From a virus: a stretch of 40,634 bases of DNA. Location: positions 1-40,634 of the IMG/VR virus record IMGVR_UViG_3300035698_010649. One strand, written 5' to 3'. Numbering within the stretch: position 1 is the stretch's first letter; each line of letters opens with the position of its first letter. Both the position numbers and the translations under genes were made by a program. This document shows, one piece after another, positions 7,410-17,361 of the stretch. Under the pieces are notes generated by a model. That model did not search any database. It was given only the letters and a program-made list of their open reading frames with translations, and was not told the origin of the DNA.

Positions 7410-10400
7410 TGGCAGACATTGTACAGGTACTCGGATTCGAAGCTACGCAAGCTATAGCGACTCTGGGCCGATTGAAGAACGCACTCGACCAGGTCAACAG
7501 GTCGCTTAGCACCTTCGTACAAGTCTCCCAGGCCTTGAAGGTTGGCACAGGCCCACTGAACCAGGCAGCAATCGCAGCCCAGAATCTCGCCAACGCAGCT
7601 ACTGCCGCACAATCCAGACTAACAGCCCTTGGGGCTTCCGGTGCTGCTGCTGGCAACCAGGTCACCCTATCTTGGGAAACTGTGGGCCGTGTTCTCCAAA
7701 CCCAGGTGCTTGTTCGTGGGCTCAGCGAATCGATTAGGTTATTCCAAGAAGCTGGCGTAGCCGCATCTGAGTTCCAAATCAAGATAGCCCAGATATCAAA
7801 CATTGCCTCAGGGCCGGGCTCCGATATTGACTCCCTAAGTGAATCGGTGAGGAAGCTGTCTATCGAGTTGGGACGTCCACTCCCTGAAGTAAGCGGTGCA
7901 GTTTACGAAGCCCTACAGAACGACCTTGGAACAACTGCTGAGACGTTCGAGATTCTGCGTACGTCCGCCAACGAGCTGGCCCGAGTGACGGGTGGCGATC
8001 TTGGGCAAGCCGTTAACGCCCTCAGCTCGGCCATTAAATCATACAACATGACAGTGGAGGAATCCACGGGATTGGGTGATAAGTTCTTCGCTGCAATTGA
8101 TAAGGGACGAATCACCCTAGAGGAACTGGAGAGTAGCCTTGGTACAATCCTACCTCTCGCCCGTGAAGCAGGGGTCAGCTTCGACGAAGCGTTGGCAGCA
8201 TTCACCTCTATTACTCGATCTGGTACGACCGCCAGCGTTGCAATCACCCAGGTAAGAAACATTCTTCAGAAGGTAATCAAGCCAACCGAGGAAGCACAGA
8301 AGGTTTTGAGGGAACTTGGTTTCAGGTCATTCCCTGAACTTATCAAGCAATCTGGCGGACTTGTCCCGGCACTCACTAAAGTCTTCAACGCAATCGAGCG
8401 TGACCCTGAGAAGCTGGCCAAGGTGTTTAACACAATCCGAGGTAACCTCGGTGCATTAAACTTGCTTGCTGACGATACAAAAGAGTTCGCTTCTGTTTTT
8501 GATGCGATCCAGAATAGTGCCGGGAGAGCAGCAGAGGGTGTAGCAAGGATTGATGGAACCAACGCACGTAAGGCTGAAAAGGTATTCAACGAGCTCGATG
8601 TTATTCTCACAGAGCTTGGAGACTCCACGCTTGAGTTAACAGAAAACTTGGCTGGTTTGTTTCTTGGGTTCATCAAGGATGCGGATAAAGTCAAGCTGCT
8701 TCTTACTACTTTTGCCGTAGGCATTGGTAGTATGGGGGCTGTTGCTATATCGAGTTCACTCGGAGTCAACACACTGGCCCTGTCTGTTGCTAGATTAAAG
8801 CTCGCACTTATTGGAGTTGCTCCAGCAATCGCCGGGATCGCCGCATTCTTCATTGCCCGAGAAATTATTCAAACCGCCCAAGGGATGGACCAAGCAGCCG
8901 TCGCTGCTGAGAACTTACGTAGGGCTCTGGTACGGACAGAGCAAACGGAGATTCTGTCAGACGCTACTGTAAGAGTTCAGGCGTTCACGCGGGCATTCAA
9001 TGAATCCGGGAAGTCTGTAAGTGCCGCACTTGACGGGGTGTCTACATCCTTCAACAAGATCATCTTTTCCGCTGAGGATGCAAACAACCGAATCCTTGAG
9101 AGCAGCCAAAGCATTCGCTCAAGGTTCGCTGCTGGTGCAGAATCTATTCTGTCCGCCGTTGATACGAGTATATCAGACATTGCAAAGCGTATTGAGGGCT
9201 CGGAGAAAGCCGCAAGTGACGGCCTTAGAGACCTGGCTGATTTCGACTTTGAGCGTGGGATCAAGGGTGTGAGTGCTCAGGCTGAGGCTACGGCCAGGCT
9301 TGCAAGAGCTGACGAGCAGGCACAGAGGGCCAGGTCGGCTAGGTTGACCTCGTCTATATCCGCTGAATCTCAAGAGAGGGCAGCTATAGAAGAAAAGTAC
9401 GCAATCCAACTTGCTAAGGAAGCACAGTTAGCTGCGGAGAAAACGAAGAACCGAACCTTTCAAGAGAGGGCTGAAAACTTAGTACGTGAAGCCTTGGTGG
9501 GGAGGATTGCTGGAGAGCAGAAGGCAGCCACTGCTTTAAGCAAGTTCAACCAACAGCAGGCCCGAGATCGAGAACTTCTACTCATCAAAGAGAAGACCAA
9601 CCTAGAAAACCTTGCTGCTGAGCTTGAAGGGTTACGCAACCGGTTTAACAACGATGGAACTCCACGAACTTTGGAGGAGGTGAAGGTAAACGAATCTCTT
9701 GCTCTCGACGTAGAGAAAAGACTGGTTGAGGGTGTTAATAGGTTCAAGAACAATAAAGTAATCAAAGACCTCGGATTGACGGGACTTGCCACCCAAGTAT
9801 CCTCGGAATTGCAGAGGGGTATTGAAACTACTAAAGTCCGTTGGAACATACTTGCAGACCAATTGCAAGCCGCACTATCTGGGCGTCAATTCGACGCAAC
9901 TGTGAACCTCGCCCAACAAACCTCGCGACCCTCCAGCAGCCCAGCGGTAACGGAAGCACTTTCTTCTGACAAGCGGGCCAATCCTGCCGAGGAACTTTCT
10001 CGGCAAAGGGACGCCCTCCTAAAGATCGTGGAACTCGGCAGACAGAACAATGCAATCCTTGAGCAGGGCAGGGTTTTCCTAGATAGCTATAACCAAGGTT
10101 TGCAGAATGTCTTGGCCGCAGCCAATGGGTTTAGTATCAATCCAGTTAGAGGGATCGGTGTCCTACTGGGCATAATCGAAGATACGCCTGCGGGTGCCGC
10201 GCGTTTGACCGAGAAGATCAAGCTGTTGAACACAGAAATCAACCAGGCACCAACAGAGAAGTATGGCCAACTGTTTGCCCAGATCAATGCTATCTCGAAG
10301 GAACTCGCAAACACTCCGCTGTCGTCTGGAAGCACGGAAGCACTTAACGAGGCTCTCGACCAGACTGCTCTGAAACTCAAAACTTTGATACAGCAGCAGG

Positions 10401-11059
10401 AGCTCCTGACTAAGCCGGGCAGCTCTGACGCAGACGCAGCCGCCCAGCGGATCAAAGAGATTGACGCAAGCATCCTGGCCCTGCCCCCCATTGATCCGAA
10501 AGTGAGCTTGAAGCCATTCGATGATATGGATCGCAAACTTACCCAGTCAAACACCAGTGCCCAGAAAGTTTCCACCCAAATCGGAACTAACATCACCGGG
10601 TCAGCAGGTACAGCAACCAGGTCCGTATCTGGCCTGGAACGCCAGACAGCAGCAGCAGGAAGGGCCGCAGTCGTCGCTGCACAGCAATATGCCGCAATGG
10701 CTCGTGCCGCAGCAGCCGCCAGACAGGCTGGTTCTGCACAGAATGCTTACACGGGAGGGAAGGTCACCTACAGAAATGCAGGGGGTCCACTCACCCGTGG
10801 CATGGACAGCAAACTGGTTGCTATGCAGCCAGGCGAAATGGTAATCAACAAGCGACAATCCAGCAACTTCTTCTCGCAGTTGCAGTCGATAAATGCTGGC
10901 CAGTCGCCCGCCTTCCGCAACACTGGCGGATCGGTTACCAACGTCGGTGATATAAACGTTAGCGTAAAATCTGAAGGGTCAGTCTCTGCAAAGACTGGCC
11001 GAGACATTGCACAATCCTTACGCCGTGAGTTGCGGCGGGGCACTTCCTCGTTAGGTTGA
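7409..11059 (+). CDS. Tail tape measure protein (TP901 core type)
   Basis: The protein has 1216 residues. The N-terminus is coiled. Residues of roughly 130-290 carry the TP901/PhageMin_Tail core, with SGAVYEALQNDLGTTAETFE, ANELARVTGGDLGQAVNAL and the RITLEELESSLG segment. A hydrophobic Gly/Ala-rich region at about 430-487 could insert into the host membrane during DNA entry. Long coiled coils follow, then Ala/Gln-rich linkers, and near residue 1141 the PGEMVINKRQSSNFF motif typical of tape measure C-termini. At about 0.15 nm per residue this would give a tail of roughly 180 nm. It starts one base inside the preceding stop. Confidence 0.92.
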   Translation: MADIVQVLGFEATQAIATLGRLKNALDQVNRSLSTFVQVSQALKVGTGPLNQAAIAAQNLANAATAAQSRLTALGASGAAAGNQVTLSWETVGRVLQTQVLVRGLSESIRLFQEAGVAASEFQIKIAQISNIASGPGSDIDSLSESVRKLSIELGRPLPEVSGAVYEALQNDLGTTAETFEILRTSANELARVTGGDLGQAVNALSSAIKSYNMTVEESTGLGDKFFAAIDKGRITLEELESSLGTILPLAREAGVSFDEALAAFTSITRSGTTASVAITQVRNILQKVIKPTEEAQKVLRELGFRSFPELIKQSGGLVPALTKVFNAIERDPEKLAKVFNTIRGNLGALNLLADDTKEFASVFDAIQNSAGRAAEGVARIDGTNARKAEKVFNELDVILTELGDSTLELTENLAGLFLGFIKDADKVKLLLTTFAVGIGSMGAVAISSSLGVNTLALSVARLKLALIGVAPAIAGIAAFFIAREIIQTAQGMDQAAVAAENLRRALVRTEQTEILSDATVRVQAFTRAFNESGKSVSAALDGVSTSFNKIIFSAEDANNRILESSQSIRSRFAAGAESILSAVDTSISDIAKRIEGSEKAASDGLRDLADFDFERGIKGVSAQAEATARLARADEQAQRARSARLTSSISAESQERAAIEEKYAIQLAKEAQLAAEKTKNRTFQERAENLVREALVGRIAGEQKAATALSKFNQQQARDRELLLIKEKTNLENLAAELEGLRNRFNNDGTPRTLEEVKVNESLALDVEKRLVEGVNRFKNNKVIKDLGLTGLATQVSSELQRGIETTKVRWNILADQLQAALSGRQFDATVNLAQQTSRPSSSPAVTEALSSDKRANPAEELSRQRDALLKIVELGRQNNAILEQGRVFLDSYNQGLQNVLAAANGFSINPVRGIGVLLGIIEDTPAGAARLTEKIKLLNTEINQAPTEKYGQLFAQINAISKELANTPLSSGSTEALNEALDQTALKLKTLIQQQELLTKPGSSDADAAAQRIKEIDASILALPPIDPKVSLKPFDDMDRKLTQSNTSAQKVSTQIGTNITGSAGTATRSVSGLERQTAAAGRAAVVAAQQYAAMARAAAAARQAGSAQNAYTGGKVTYRNAGGPLTRGMDSKLVAMQPGEMVINKRQSSNFFSQLQSINAGQSPAFRNTGGSVTNVGDINVSVKSEGSVSAKTGRDIAQSLRRELRRGTSSLG

Positions 11060-11061
11060 TT

Positions 11062-11547
11062 ATGAATAATTTGAAGTTGAAAGGCCAGTGGAAGGCCCAG
11101 CTAGTCAGAGATAGTAAAGTCATCGGAGAGTATGACTTTCCAAACGGCATTGTCAATGTTGGCTTGAACTACTTATTGGATGCCTCATTCAACGGTGGTT
11201 CTGCTGTCTCTACGTGGTACATTGGTCTCATTAACAATGCTGGCTTCACCGCATTGAACAACGCAGACACGATGGCCAGTCACTCAGGTTGGGTAGAGAC
11301 TGACGATTACACAGAAGGAACTCGCCCCGAGTGGACCTCTGGGGCCGCATCATCGCGTGCGGTTACAAACTCTGCAACGGTTGACTTCTCGATCGATGCT
11401 ACGGTTACCATTCGTGGCATCTTCATCACCAGCAACAACACCAAGTCAGGAACGACGGGTACGTTGTGGAGCACAGGAAACTTCCTCAGCAACGTTAGTG
11501 CGGCGAACGGCGATACTCTCCGGGTCACTTACACTTTGAGCGGCTGA
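11062..11547 (+). CDS. Tail-associated structural protein
   Basis: The protein has 161 residues. The N-terminal FPNGIVNVGLNYLLDASFNG followed by TWYIGLI resembles a widespread phage structural family encoded near tail fibres. The rest is beta-rich with many Thr/Ser/Asn. ATG 11062 is preferred to TTG 11056, which overlaps the tape measure stop. The stop overlaps the next ATG (TGATG). Confidence 0.65.
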   Translation: MNNLKLKGQWKAQLVRDSKVIGEYDFPNGIVNVGLNYLLDASFNGGSAVSTWYIGLINNAGFTALNNADTMASHSGWVETDDYTEGTRPEWTSGAASSRAVTNSATVDFSIDATVTIRGIFITSNNTKSGTTGTLWSTGNFLSNVSAANGDTLRVTYTLSG

Positions 11548-12641
11548 TGTCGATTGTTCATATCGAAGGGTTTGAAACAATGGGTCCAACCTCAGCCACC
11601 TCGGCTGAGGTTCGCACCCGTTTGGCAGAGCGGTACACTACCAACTTGGGGTCTGTCCCTGTCCTGCTGGTTACTGACTTTGCTGGCACACACAAAGCCT
11701 TGCGGCTTCCCTCCAGCTTTACCCCCAGTGTCTACGTTGCCTTTGAATTACCCGCAGCCATGCAGGTAAACACCGGTGGTGGTTCGTCCGCCGCCGAAGC
11801 AATGATCTTTCATGTGAGGGTAAAGCTTCCAGCATCCTTATCTAGCCCTCACTCACTGATCCGGTTTTCCTCGGATAATGCCACCACTACCCTTCTCGAC
11901 CTGGTTATATCTACTAACTGTCAGAATATCTCCCAAGAGCGTTTAGGTAGTGCTCGTGGGACGGCAACAGGGGTCCTTACCCCTTCAGCCTGGAATGTTA
12001 TTGAGTGGGAGTTTAAGCCTCGCACAAACGCAAACGGTGGCTACGGGATAGTTCGAGTAAATGGCACCCAAGTAATCAACCACACTACGGATGACTTCGC
12101 TTTCGGGGCAAACAATAGGCCCTCCTGGGGCATCCGGCTAGCTACTGTTTTTGGTACGGCTGGAGCTGGCGATTTCGAGTTTGATGATATCTACATCATG
12201 GACCGGAATGTCACCCCCAACAATGCCTCGTTGGGAGGTGTGCGTGTGCGACCATCCTTTCCAAACGCAGACACAGCAGAAAAGGATTGGACTCCTGACA
12301 CCGGTAGTGTGAACTTTAGCCGAGTGAGCGACCCATACGGTGCTGGCTATGTAGAGACCGACGTTGATGCCAACCTTGACCGCTATGGCCTGGAAAATGC
12401 ACCCGCAGACTCGGTGATTCATGCTGTAAAGGTGGAGGCTCGTGCAATCAATTCAACATCTGGCTCCCCTGATCTAGTATTTGGTTTACATAATACTACT
12501 ACCGTGGAACGAACTGTTGTTGTAAGCAACACTGCTACTACTGACGTATTCTCCACAATAGTTAACGAGAAGCCGGGCGGCGGTGCATGGACGGAAGCTG
12601 ACTTCAATTCTACGGAAGCATCCATTCGTTTCGAGGCTTGA
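11547..12641 (+). CDS. Tail protein with lectin/LamG-like fold (probable)
   Basis: The protein has 364 residues. Its first ~220 residues have the strand pattern of concanavalin/LamG-like jelly rolls, including FEFDDIYIMDRNVTPNNASL. The segment after it (WTPDTGSVNFSRVSDPY) is seen in phage tail and fibre proteins with such domains. A role in surface carbohydrate binding is inferred. The 5' coding region holds a 10-bp perfect hairpin at 11588-11612. Confidence 0.6.
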   Translation: MSIVHIEGFETMGPTSATSAEVRTRLAERYTTNLGSVPVLLVTDFAGTHKALRLPSSFTPSVYVAFELPAAMQVNTGGGSSAAEAMIFHVRVKLPASLSSPHSLIRFSSDNATTTLLDLVISTNCQNISQERLGSARGTATGVLTPSAWNVIEWEFKPRTNANGGYGIVRVNGTQVINHTTDDFAFGANNRPSWGIRLATVFGTAGAGDFEFDDIYIMDRNVTPNNASLGGVRVRPSFPNADTAEKDWTPDTGSVNFSRVSDPYGAGYVETDVDANLDRYGLENAPADSVIHAVKVEARAINSTSGSPDLVFGLHNTTTVERTVVVSNTATTDVFSTIVNEKPGGGAWTEADFNSTEASIRFEA

Positions 12642-12644
12642 TAA

Positions 12645-13946
12645 GTGCCCACTATTCGAGTCCGTGACTTCAACGCCCAGATTCTTTTTAGTCCTGGGAT
12701 ATACCTCCGGGGTATCGACCAATCCCTGGACTTGCTTGAGGAAACCTACAGACCCACGATACAGGTTGAGTCTTTCGCCCTTGAGCTACTGTTAGCCTAC
12801 ACTCCCCCAGTCAGTGGCGAGGAAGTGGCACAACCCCTCCTGCTCCAGGAATTGATTGTTGACTTCCTGGCAATTGGCGACCGCACGGTTATCGACGACA
12901 CCCTGAACTTTGTTGAAGAGTTCAAAGTGTTTGGTTTGGAAGGGGTCTCCGATGGGCTTGACCTTCAAGAGCTGATTGGCATAATCGGACCCATCTATCA
13001 AACGGTAGCCCAGCCACTGAACCTTGTGGAAACCATTGTTGGCAACGTGGGAGTACCTTGGGCTCCGGTTGTAGTTTCCCAAGTTCTGTTTTTAAACCAG
13101 TTTGCCTCCAACCTCAGCCCACTATCAATTTCCCAAGTTTTGCTCCTGGTGGATTCCGCAGAGCGGATGACGATCGCGGAAGACTTCCTCTTCCTTGTCC
13201 AGACCATTAAGGCCGGTAAAGGTAGGACAATCTCCCAGCTCCTCGGAATCTCGGATTCGCATGAAACCAATGCTAGTCTAAGCCGACCACTGGTTCAAAC
13301 CCTGGGCGTCAATCAGTTTGTGGCCTACTTTATTGAATCCCCTTGCGGAAAGAAAACCAACAACCGGTTCGACGGGGAAGGTGCGATTCCTCCGAATCCG
13401 AAGCGGATCAAGTACGACTCTCGCCTAATCCTCGCCACGGCAACTCAGTCCGTGAGCTTGCGGAATCCCGAAACGGACGACCGAGGTAGGTTTGCGTTCC
13501 AACGGATCAACCGGGAAACCTTGGGCGGTACCCTGGACATTTATGCTGATGAAGGCTGGGACCAATCCACAACCCTGCTGTTCTCGGTGGTGGCGATCAA
13601 GGCCGCCCTGCTGGATACCCTCCAGCAGTTCCTGGAAGACACTGTAGGCGAGGAAATCGTTCTGCACGACTGGGAAGGCGTGAACTGGCGTGGCGTCGTT
13701 ACAACGCCATCTGAGAGTGCTGTAGAGGATGGGGAGGGTTATTGGACACTGGCCTTCGAGTTTGTCGGAGTACGAGAGCCAGGTGAAGTGCCACACACCA
13801 CACTTGCCCTGACCGGGACTATCGGGCTGCAAGCCGATTACGTCCGGACCCTGAGCCAGGAGCTTGGTTTATCTGAGGATATCTACGTTGCTGGGCCTAT
13901 CTTCGTGACAGTATTCGAACAGATTCCTTTCCAAGAGGGTGTTTGA
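12645..13946 (+). CDS. Tail protein with repeated QxLxLxE segments
   Basis: The protein has 433 residues from GTG 12645. Residues of about 60-225 hold seven or more degenerate copies of a short strand-like unit, for example QPLLLQELI, DGLDLQELI, QPLNLVETI, QVLFLNQFA and QVLLLVDSA, spaced about 18-30 residues apart. A domain of about 140 residues follows (about 245-385) with DSRLILATATQSVSLRNPE and GRFAFQRINRETLGG, resembling small tail-tip or distal-tail domains. The end returns to the repeat-like pattern. It lies between the lectin-like protein and the tail-tip genes. Confidence 0.6.
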   Translation: MPTIRVRDFNAQILFSPGIYLRGIDQSLDLLEETYRPTIQVESFALELLLAYTPPVSGEEVAQPLLLQELIVDFLAIGDRTVIDDTLNFVEEFKVFGLEGVSDGLDLQELIGIIGPIYQTVAQPLNLVETIVGNVGVPWAPVVVSQVLFLNQFASNLSPLSISQVLLLVDSAERMTIAEDFLFLVQTIKAGKGRTISQLLGISDSHETNASLSRPLVQTLGVNQFVAYFIESPCGKKTNNRFDGEGAIPPNPKRIKYDSRLILATATQSVSLRNPETDDRGRFAFQRINRETLGGTLDIYADEGWDQSTTLLFSVVAIKAALLDTLQQFLEDTVGEEIVLHDWEGVNWRGVVTTPSESAVEDGEGYWTLAFEFVGVREPGEVPHTTLALTGTIGLQADYVRTLSQELGLSEDIYVAGPIFVTVFEQIPFQEGV

Positions 13947-14296
13947 TGTTTCGACTTGAAGGGCCTTACCCCCAAATCTCAACAATTATTCTACTGCCAT
14001 CCCCTCGAATGTCAAACGTTGAAGCCATCAAGGCTACGGTTGACGTTCAACGCTACATGGACGGAACAGTCAGAACATACATCCGACGCAGGCCAGGACG
14101 AAAGAAACATTTATTTGAGTTCTTGGTGACGATTGACAAGGCCGAGGAGATTGAAGGCTTCGTTAAGAGATACCCTGGAAGGCGAATCCGGGCGATCTGG
14201 AGAGAAACAATCCTGGGGTTTATGATCCTAAACCCAGTGGAGAAAGCAGGCCAGGACGGCGGGTCCTATATCATGAACCTGGAGATCGAAGAGTGA
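13946..14296 (+). CDS. Small tail-tip-associated protein
   Basis: The protein has 116 residues, beta-rich and basic, with TYIRRRPGRKKHLFEFLVTI in the middle. It overlaps both neighbours (TGATG at the start, GTGA at the end) and precedes the giant tail-tip gene, the usual place for small tail-tip proteins. No specific family is recognised. Confidence 0.6.
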   Translation: MFRLEGPYPQISTIILLPSPRMSNVEAIKATVDVQRYMDGTVRTYIRRRPGRKKHLFEFLVTIDKAEEIEGFVKRYPGRRIRAIWRETILGFMILNPVEKAGQDGGSYIMNLEIEE

Positions 14297-17200
14297 AGAC
14301 AATTCCAACAGCAGTACGCGGTGTGCTCGAAAGGCGAACCGCTATTGAAACTGTCATCTTCATTGGGATCGAGTGGACACCTGGAAATGAAGTCTTCTAC
14401 TCGTCCCACCCAATTGACGGGATGCGGAACAACTTGCTATCATTGGGCGGTCTCGAAACATTCGCTCGCCTTGATGGGTCAGGGGCGAATCAATCAGCCC
14501 AAGTTATACTCTCCGACACTAGCGGCGAGCTCAAACACATTACATCCACGTTGGACATTCATAAGGTTCCTGCGAGGGTCTACTTATCCTTCGCGGACAT
14601 TCCACCCACGGAGAGAGTGCTTCTGCTGGACGGACAGATCAACAGCCCGATGGTATGGGCGGAAGGGGACAGGACGTTATCCTTCAACATCTTGACACGG
14701 ATTGAGTCAAGCGAGGTTGGATTCTCGATTCAGGATGGATTCTTTCCGGAGGGAGACCAGCAGCAACGGAGTGCTGTCTGGCCCATCCGGTTTGGTACAA
14801 CGTGTGCCTACCCAACACTAAGGTTGACAAACCCAGTGAAAGGTTTTCTCGGGGAGAGTCAAGGCGTACTGGACCCAACAATCGACCTGCGTATTTGTCA
14901 ACTCCAGAAAGTTGATTGCCCGCAGATAGAAGTTGAAACCAGCCGGTCTACAGTTTCGAGAATGACTCCCACAGCAGGACGTGAGTTGTTGATGTTGAAT
15001 CCGCAACTGTACCTCCCAGGTCAGCCCCTGCCTGACTTTCTCGGTGTGACTTGGTTACCAGTTTATTTCCCCGACCGACCCGCAGGATTCTGGCCAATGC
15101 GGGATGGTGACCAGATCGCTGGCTTGCCATCAATCTATTCAGCCACGGTACCGCCTGGTGTAACTCCACTAGAACCAGCTTCAAGGGCACTGTATATAGC
15201 GAGGGTTGACCCCGCGTGTGCGAGGAGCAAGTTTGCCGAAACGTGTCAACTTTTGAGAGATAAGGCCAGCCAGGAGAAGTATGTCAAGAAGGTATTTGTT
15301 GTCAAGGGTGGCACAAACTTCCCCCAAGATCGCATGATAAGGATTCGCATTAAGGAAGCGGTTTTCACAGGGATCATGGTGGGAGATACGTTCTACGTTC
15401 ACTCAGTAGTTCACCCAGAATTAGAGAAGCTGGCTGGCCGGATATGCCGACCCAATAGCCCGGCGGCTGTTGGATTTAGGTCGTCCATCCCACTACCTAG
15501 TTCTATTGAAGCGTGTTCTACTCCGACCAAAACCTTTGAGCCGTTCGTTGTGGGGGGAGCCACTGAGGCGTGGAGAGAGGTAAGGGATACGCCCAACGGA
15601 AAGTTCCTCTTCCTCCCAAGTGGAACTGAGGTTATGCTGGATGATAGTTCACAGCAAGTGCATATCGTAAGCACGATTCCAGGGACGGTCACACAAGTTC
15701 TTGCGTACAGAACCTTTGCAGACACACAAGTCTTAACTATAGTTCCGGTCGACTATTACGATATTTCGACAACAAACTTTGGGGCCTTCACGGTCACCGA
15801 GTTACGATTGAATCGCCCACTCTCGACAATTCAAGGGGAGAACTGGTCAGACGAAATCTTCACTTCTTTCGTGTCTTCAGTAGGTCCAAACCCCGTAGAT
15901 GCGATCGAATGGATCATCAATAACTATACTGGACTAACAGTCGACGCCGCCTCTTTCGCGTCAGTCCGCCCCAAGCTTGTGAGATACCCTGCCAACTTTG
16001 TCCTGACTTCTAAAGCAGATGCAATCAGTCTTATTACTGACATTGCCCGGCAAGCACGGTGTGCTGTGACCCTTAGTGGTAACAAAGTTTCTCTAATCTA
16101 TTTGAGCGAGGAGCCCGTCACCAGCCGCTTCATCCGAAGGTCTGATATTGAGGTTGGGTCTTTCATTGTTGCAATGTCAGAGACGGAACAGATAAAGACC
16201 AAACATACAGCAACGATCCGCGAGTCTGGGACCCCACTCGTTGACTCTGACCCAGGAGAAATAACCGTCGAGGTAGTCAACGAGTCAATTAGAAAGTATG
16301 GGGTTTCGGAGAAGCGGGAGAACTACTTCACTATATCCAACATGCAGCAAGCATTGAAGACTGCAACCTTTTGGTCAATCCGTGAAGGTAACACTTGGAA
16401 GCGTATTGAGTTTCTGACCACGCTACAGCAGATTGACTTCGATGCGTTTGATGCATTCATCATTGATATCCCGCAGTTCCCGCAAGTTAAGTGTGTGGTA
16501 GAATCGAGTCAACTACAGGGTGACCGGGTCAGAATCGTTGCCTGGACTCCGGTTCTTGCTGGGACAGACGAGGCTTACCTTTGGGCGTGGCCTGCGGGAC
16601 AACCTGCTGGCCTACGGTATCCACGACCTAGTATCGACGTTCAACCAATAGGACCCATCATTACTGTCCCTGACGGTCACCCACTGTCCGGATTTTTAGG
16701 GGCCCCTAAATTGATTACAACGTACGGAGACAGTTCACCTAGCGATCTCAACGACGTAACTCCAACAACGGTGTGCCGCAACCCGACAGACTCCGGGTTG
16801 ATTGATGATATTCAACCGCAGTTCGATAAGTTCGCATCGGATCAATTCTCCACCCGCTTTGCAGACCTCGCAGACAGGGCTGAAGAGATCGAGGCAGAAG
16901 GTTTAAGCTATAGCTTCAAAGAAGACAAAGAAAATAAGGGCTGTGCTGGGACGGGTTCTGGCTTAGGAAGCTTGACGTGTTACTATGAAGTCCGACTGAA
17001 TTACATAACACCCAACTTAGTTACTTCTACACGAGTTGACGGGGTGGGTGGGGGTTGTGCTGGGCCATGTACCGGAGCACGCGGATCAAGGGGGAGAGCC
17101 TGTAACGGTGCGTGGGATGAGGTCTGCCATTCATTCGGCTCCTTCTCCATAGCCCAGTATTTTGCCGCGATCAAGAGAGCAGAAGGGCAAGCACTGTTTG

Positions 17201-17361
17201 ATAACTGCGGTCACTTCAACGGCAAGCGTGACCTCTTTGCTGCATCCTCTGTTATTGGCCCGTCCATATCACCAAACTCAACTGGTGGTGCTCGGTGTGA
17301 GAAGGGTGGTGAAGATTCTGAAGGACCTCAAGAGGAAGTTTACGCTCCAAAGGCTATATGA
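14293..17361 (+). CDS. Large tail-tip/hub protein
   Basis: The protein has 1022 residues from GTG 14293. The N-terminal ~130 residues form a beta-rich domain (ETVIFIGIEWTPGNEVFYSS). A hub-like module lies at about 535-605 (DAIEWIINNYTGLTVDA, then DAISLITDIARQARC). The last ~150 residues contain a Cys-rich region with pairs such as GGGCAGPC, RACNGAWDEVC and ARCEKGG, which could form disulphides or bind metal. It is the largest gene after the tape measure gene in the tail-tip cluster. A gp27/gpJ-like central hub role fits position and size; the exact family is inferred. Confidence 0.65.
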   Translation: MKTIPTAVRGVLERRTAIETVIFIGIEWTPGNEVFYSSHPIDGMRNNLLSLGGLETFARLDGSGANQSAQVILSDTSGELKHITSTLDIHKVPARVYLSFADIPPTERVLLLDGQINSPMVWAEGDRTLSFNILTRIESSEVGFSIQDGFFPEGDQQQRSAVWPIRFGTTCAYPTLRLTNPVKGFLGESQGVLDPTIDLRICQLQKVDCPQIEVETSRSTVSRMTPTAGRELLMLNPQLYLPGQPLPDFLGVTWLPVYFPDRPAGFWPMRDGDQIAGLPSIYSATVPPGVTPLEPASRALYIARVDPACARSKFAETCQLLRDKASQEKYVKKVFVVKGGTNFPQDRMIRIRIKEAVFTGIMVGDTFYVHSVVHPELEKLAGRICRPNSPAAVGFRSSIPLPSSIEACSTPTKTFEPFVVGGATEAWREVRDTPNGKFLFLPSGTEVMLDDSSQQVHIVSTIPGTVTQVLAYRTFADTQVLTIVPVDYYDISTTNFGAFTVTELRLNRPLSTIQGENWSDEIFTSFVSSVGPNPVDAIEWIINNYTGLTVDAASFASVRPKLVRYPANFVLTSKADAISLITDIARQARCAVTLSGNKVSLIYLSEEPVTSRFIRRSDIEVGSFIVAMSETEQIKTKHTATIRESGTPLVDSDPGEITVEVVNESIRKYGVSEKRENYFTISNMQQALKTATFWSIREGNTWKRIEFLTTLQQIDFDAFDAFIIDIPQFPQVKCVVESSQLQGDRVRIVAWTPVLAGTDEAYLWAWPAGQPAGLRYPRPSIDVQPIGPIITVPDGHPLSGFLGAPKLITTYGDSSPSDLNDVTPTTVCRNPTDSGLIDDIQPQFDKFASDQFSTRFADLADRAEEIEAEGLSYSFKEDKENKGCAGTGSGLGSLTCYYEVRLNYITPNLVTSTRVDGVGGGCAGPCTGARGSRGRACNGAWDEVCHSFGSFSIAQYFAAIKRAEGQALFDNCGHFNGKRDLFAASSVIGPSISPNSTGGARCEKGGEDSEGPQEEVYAPKAI

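Noticed and set aside
8266-8853. Minus-strand open frame inside the tape measure gene
   Set aside because: Low-complexity Ser/Ala/Leu shadow of coiled-coil codons.
11588-11612. Perfect 10-bp hairpin AACCTCAGCC/GGCTGAGGTT
   Set aside because: It lies inside a coding region without a T tract, so it is not a terminator; any mRNA role is unproven.
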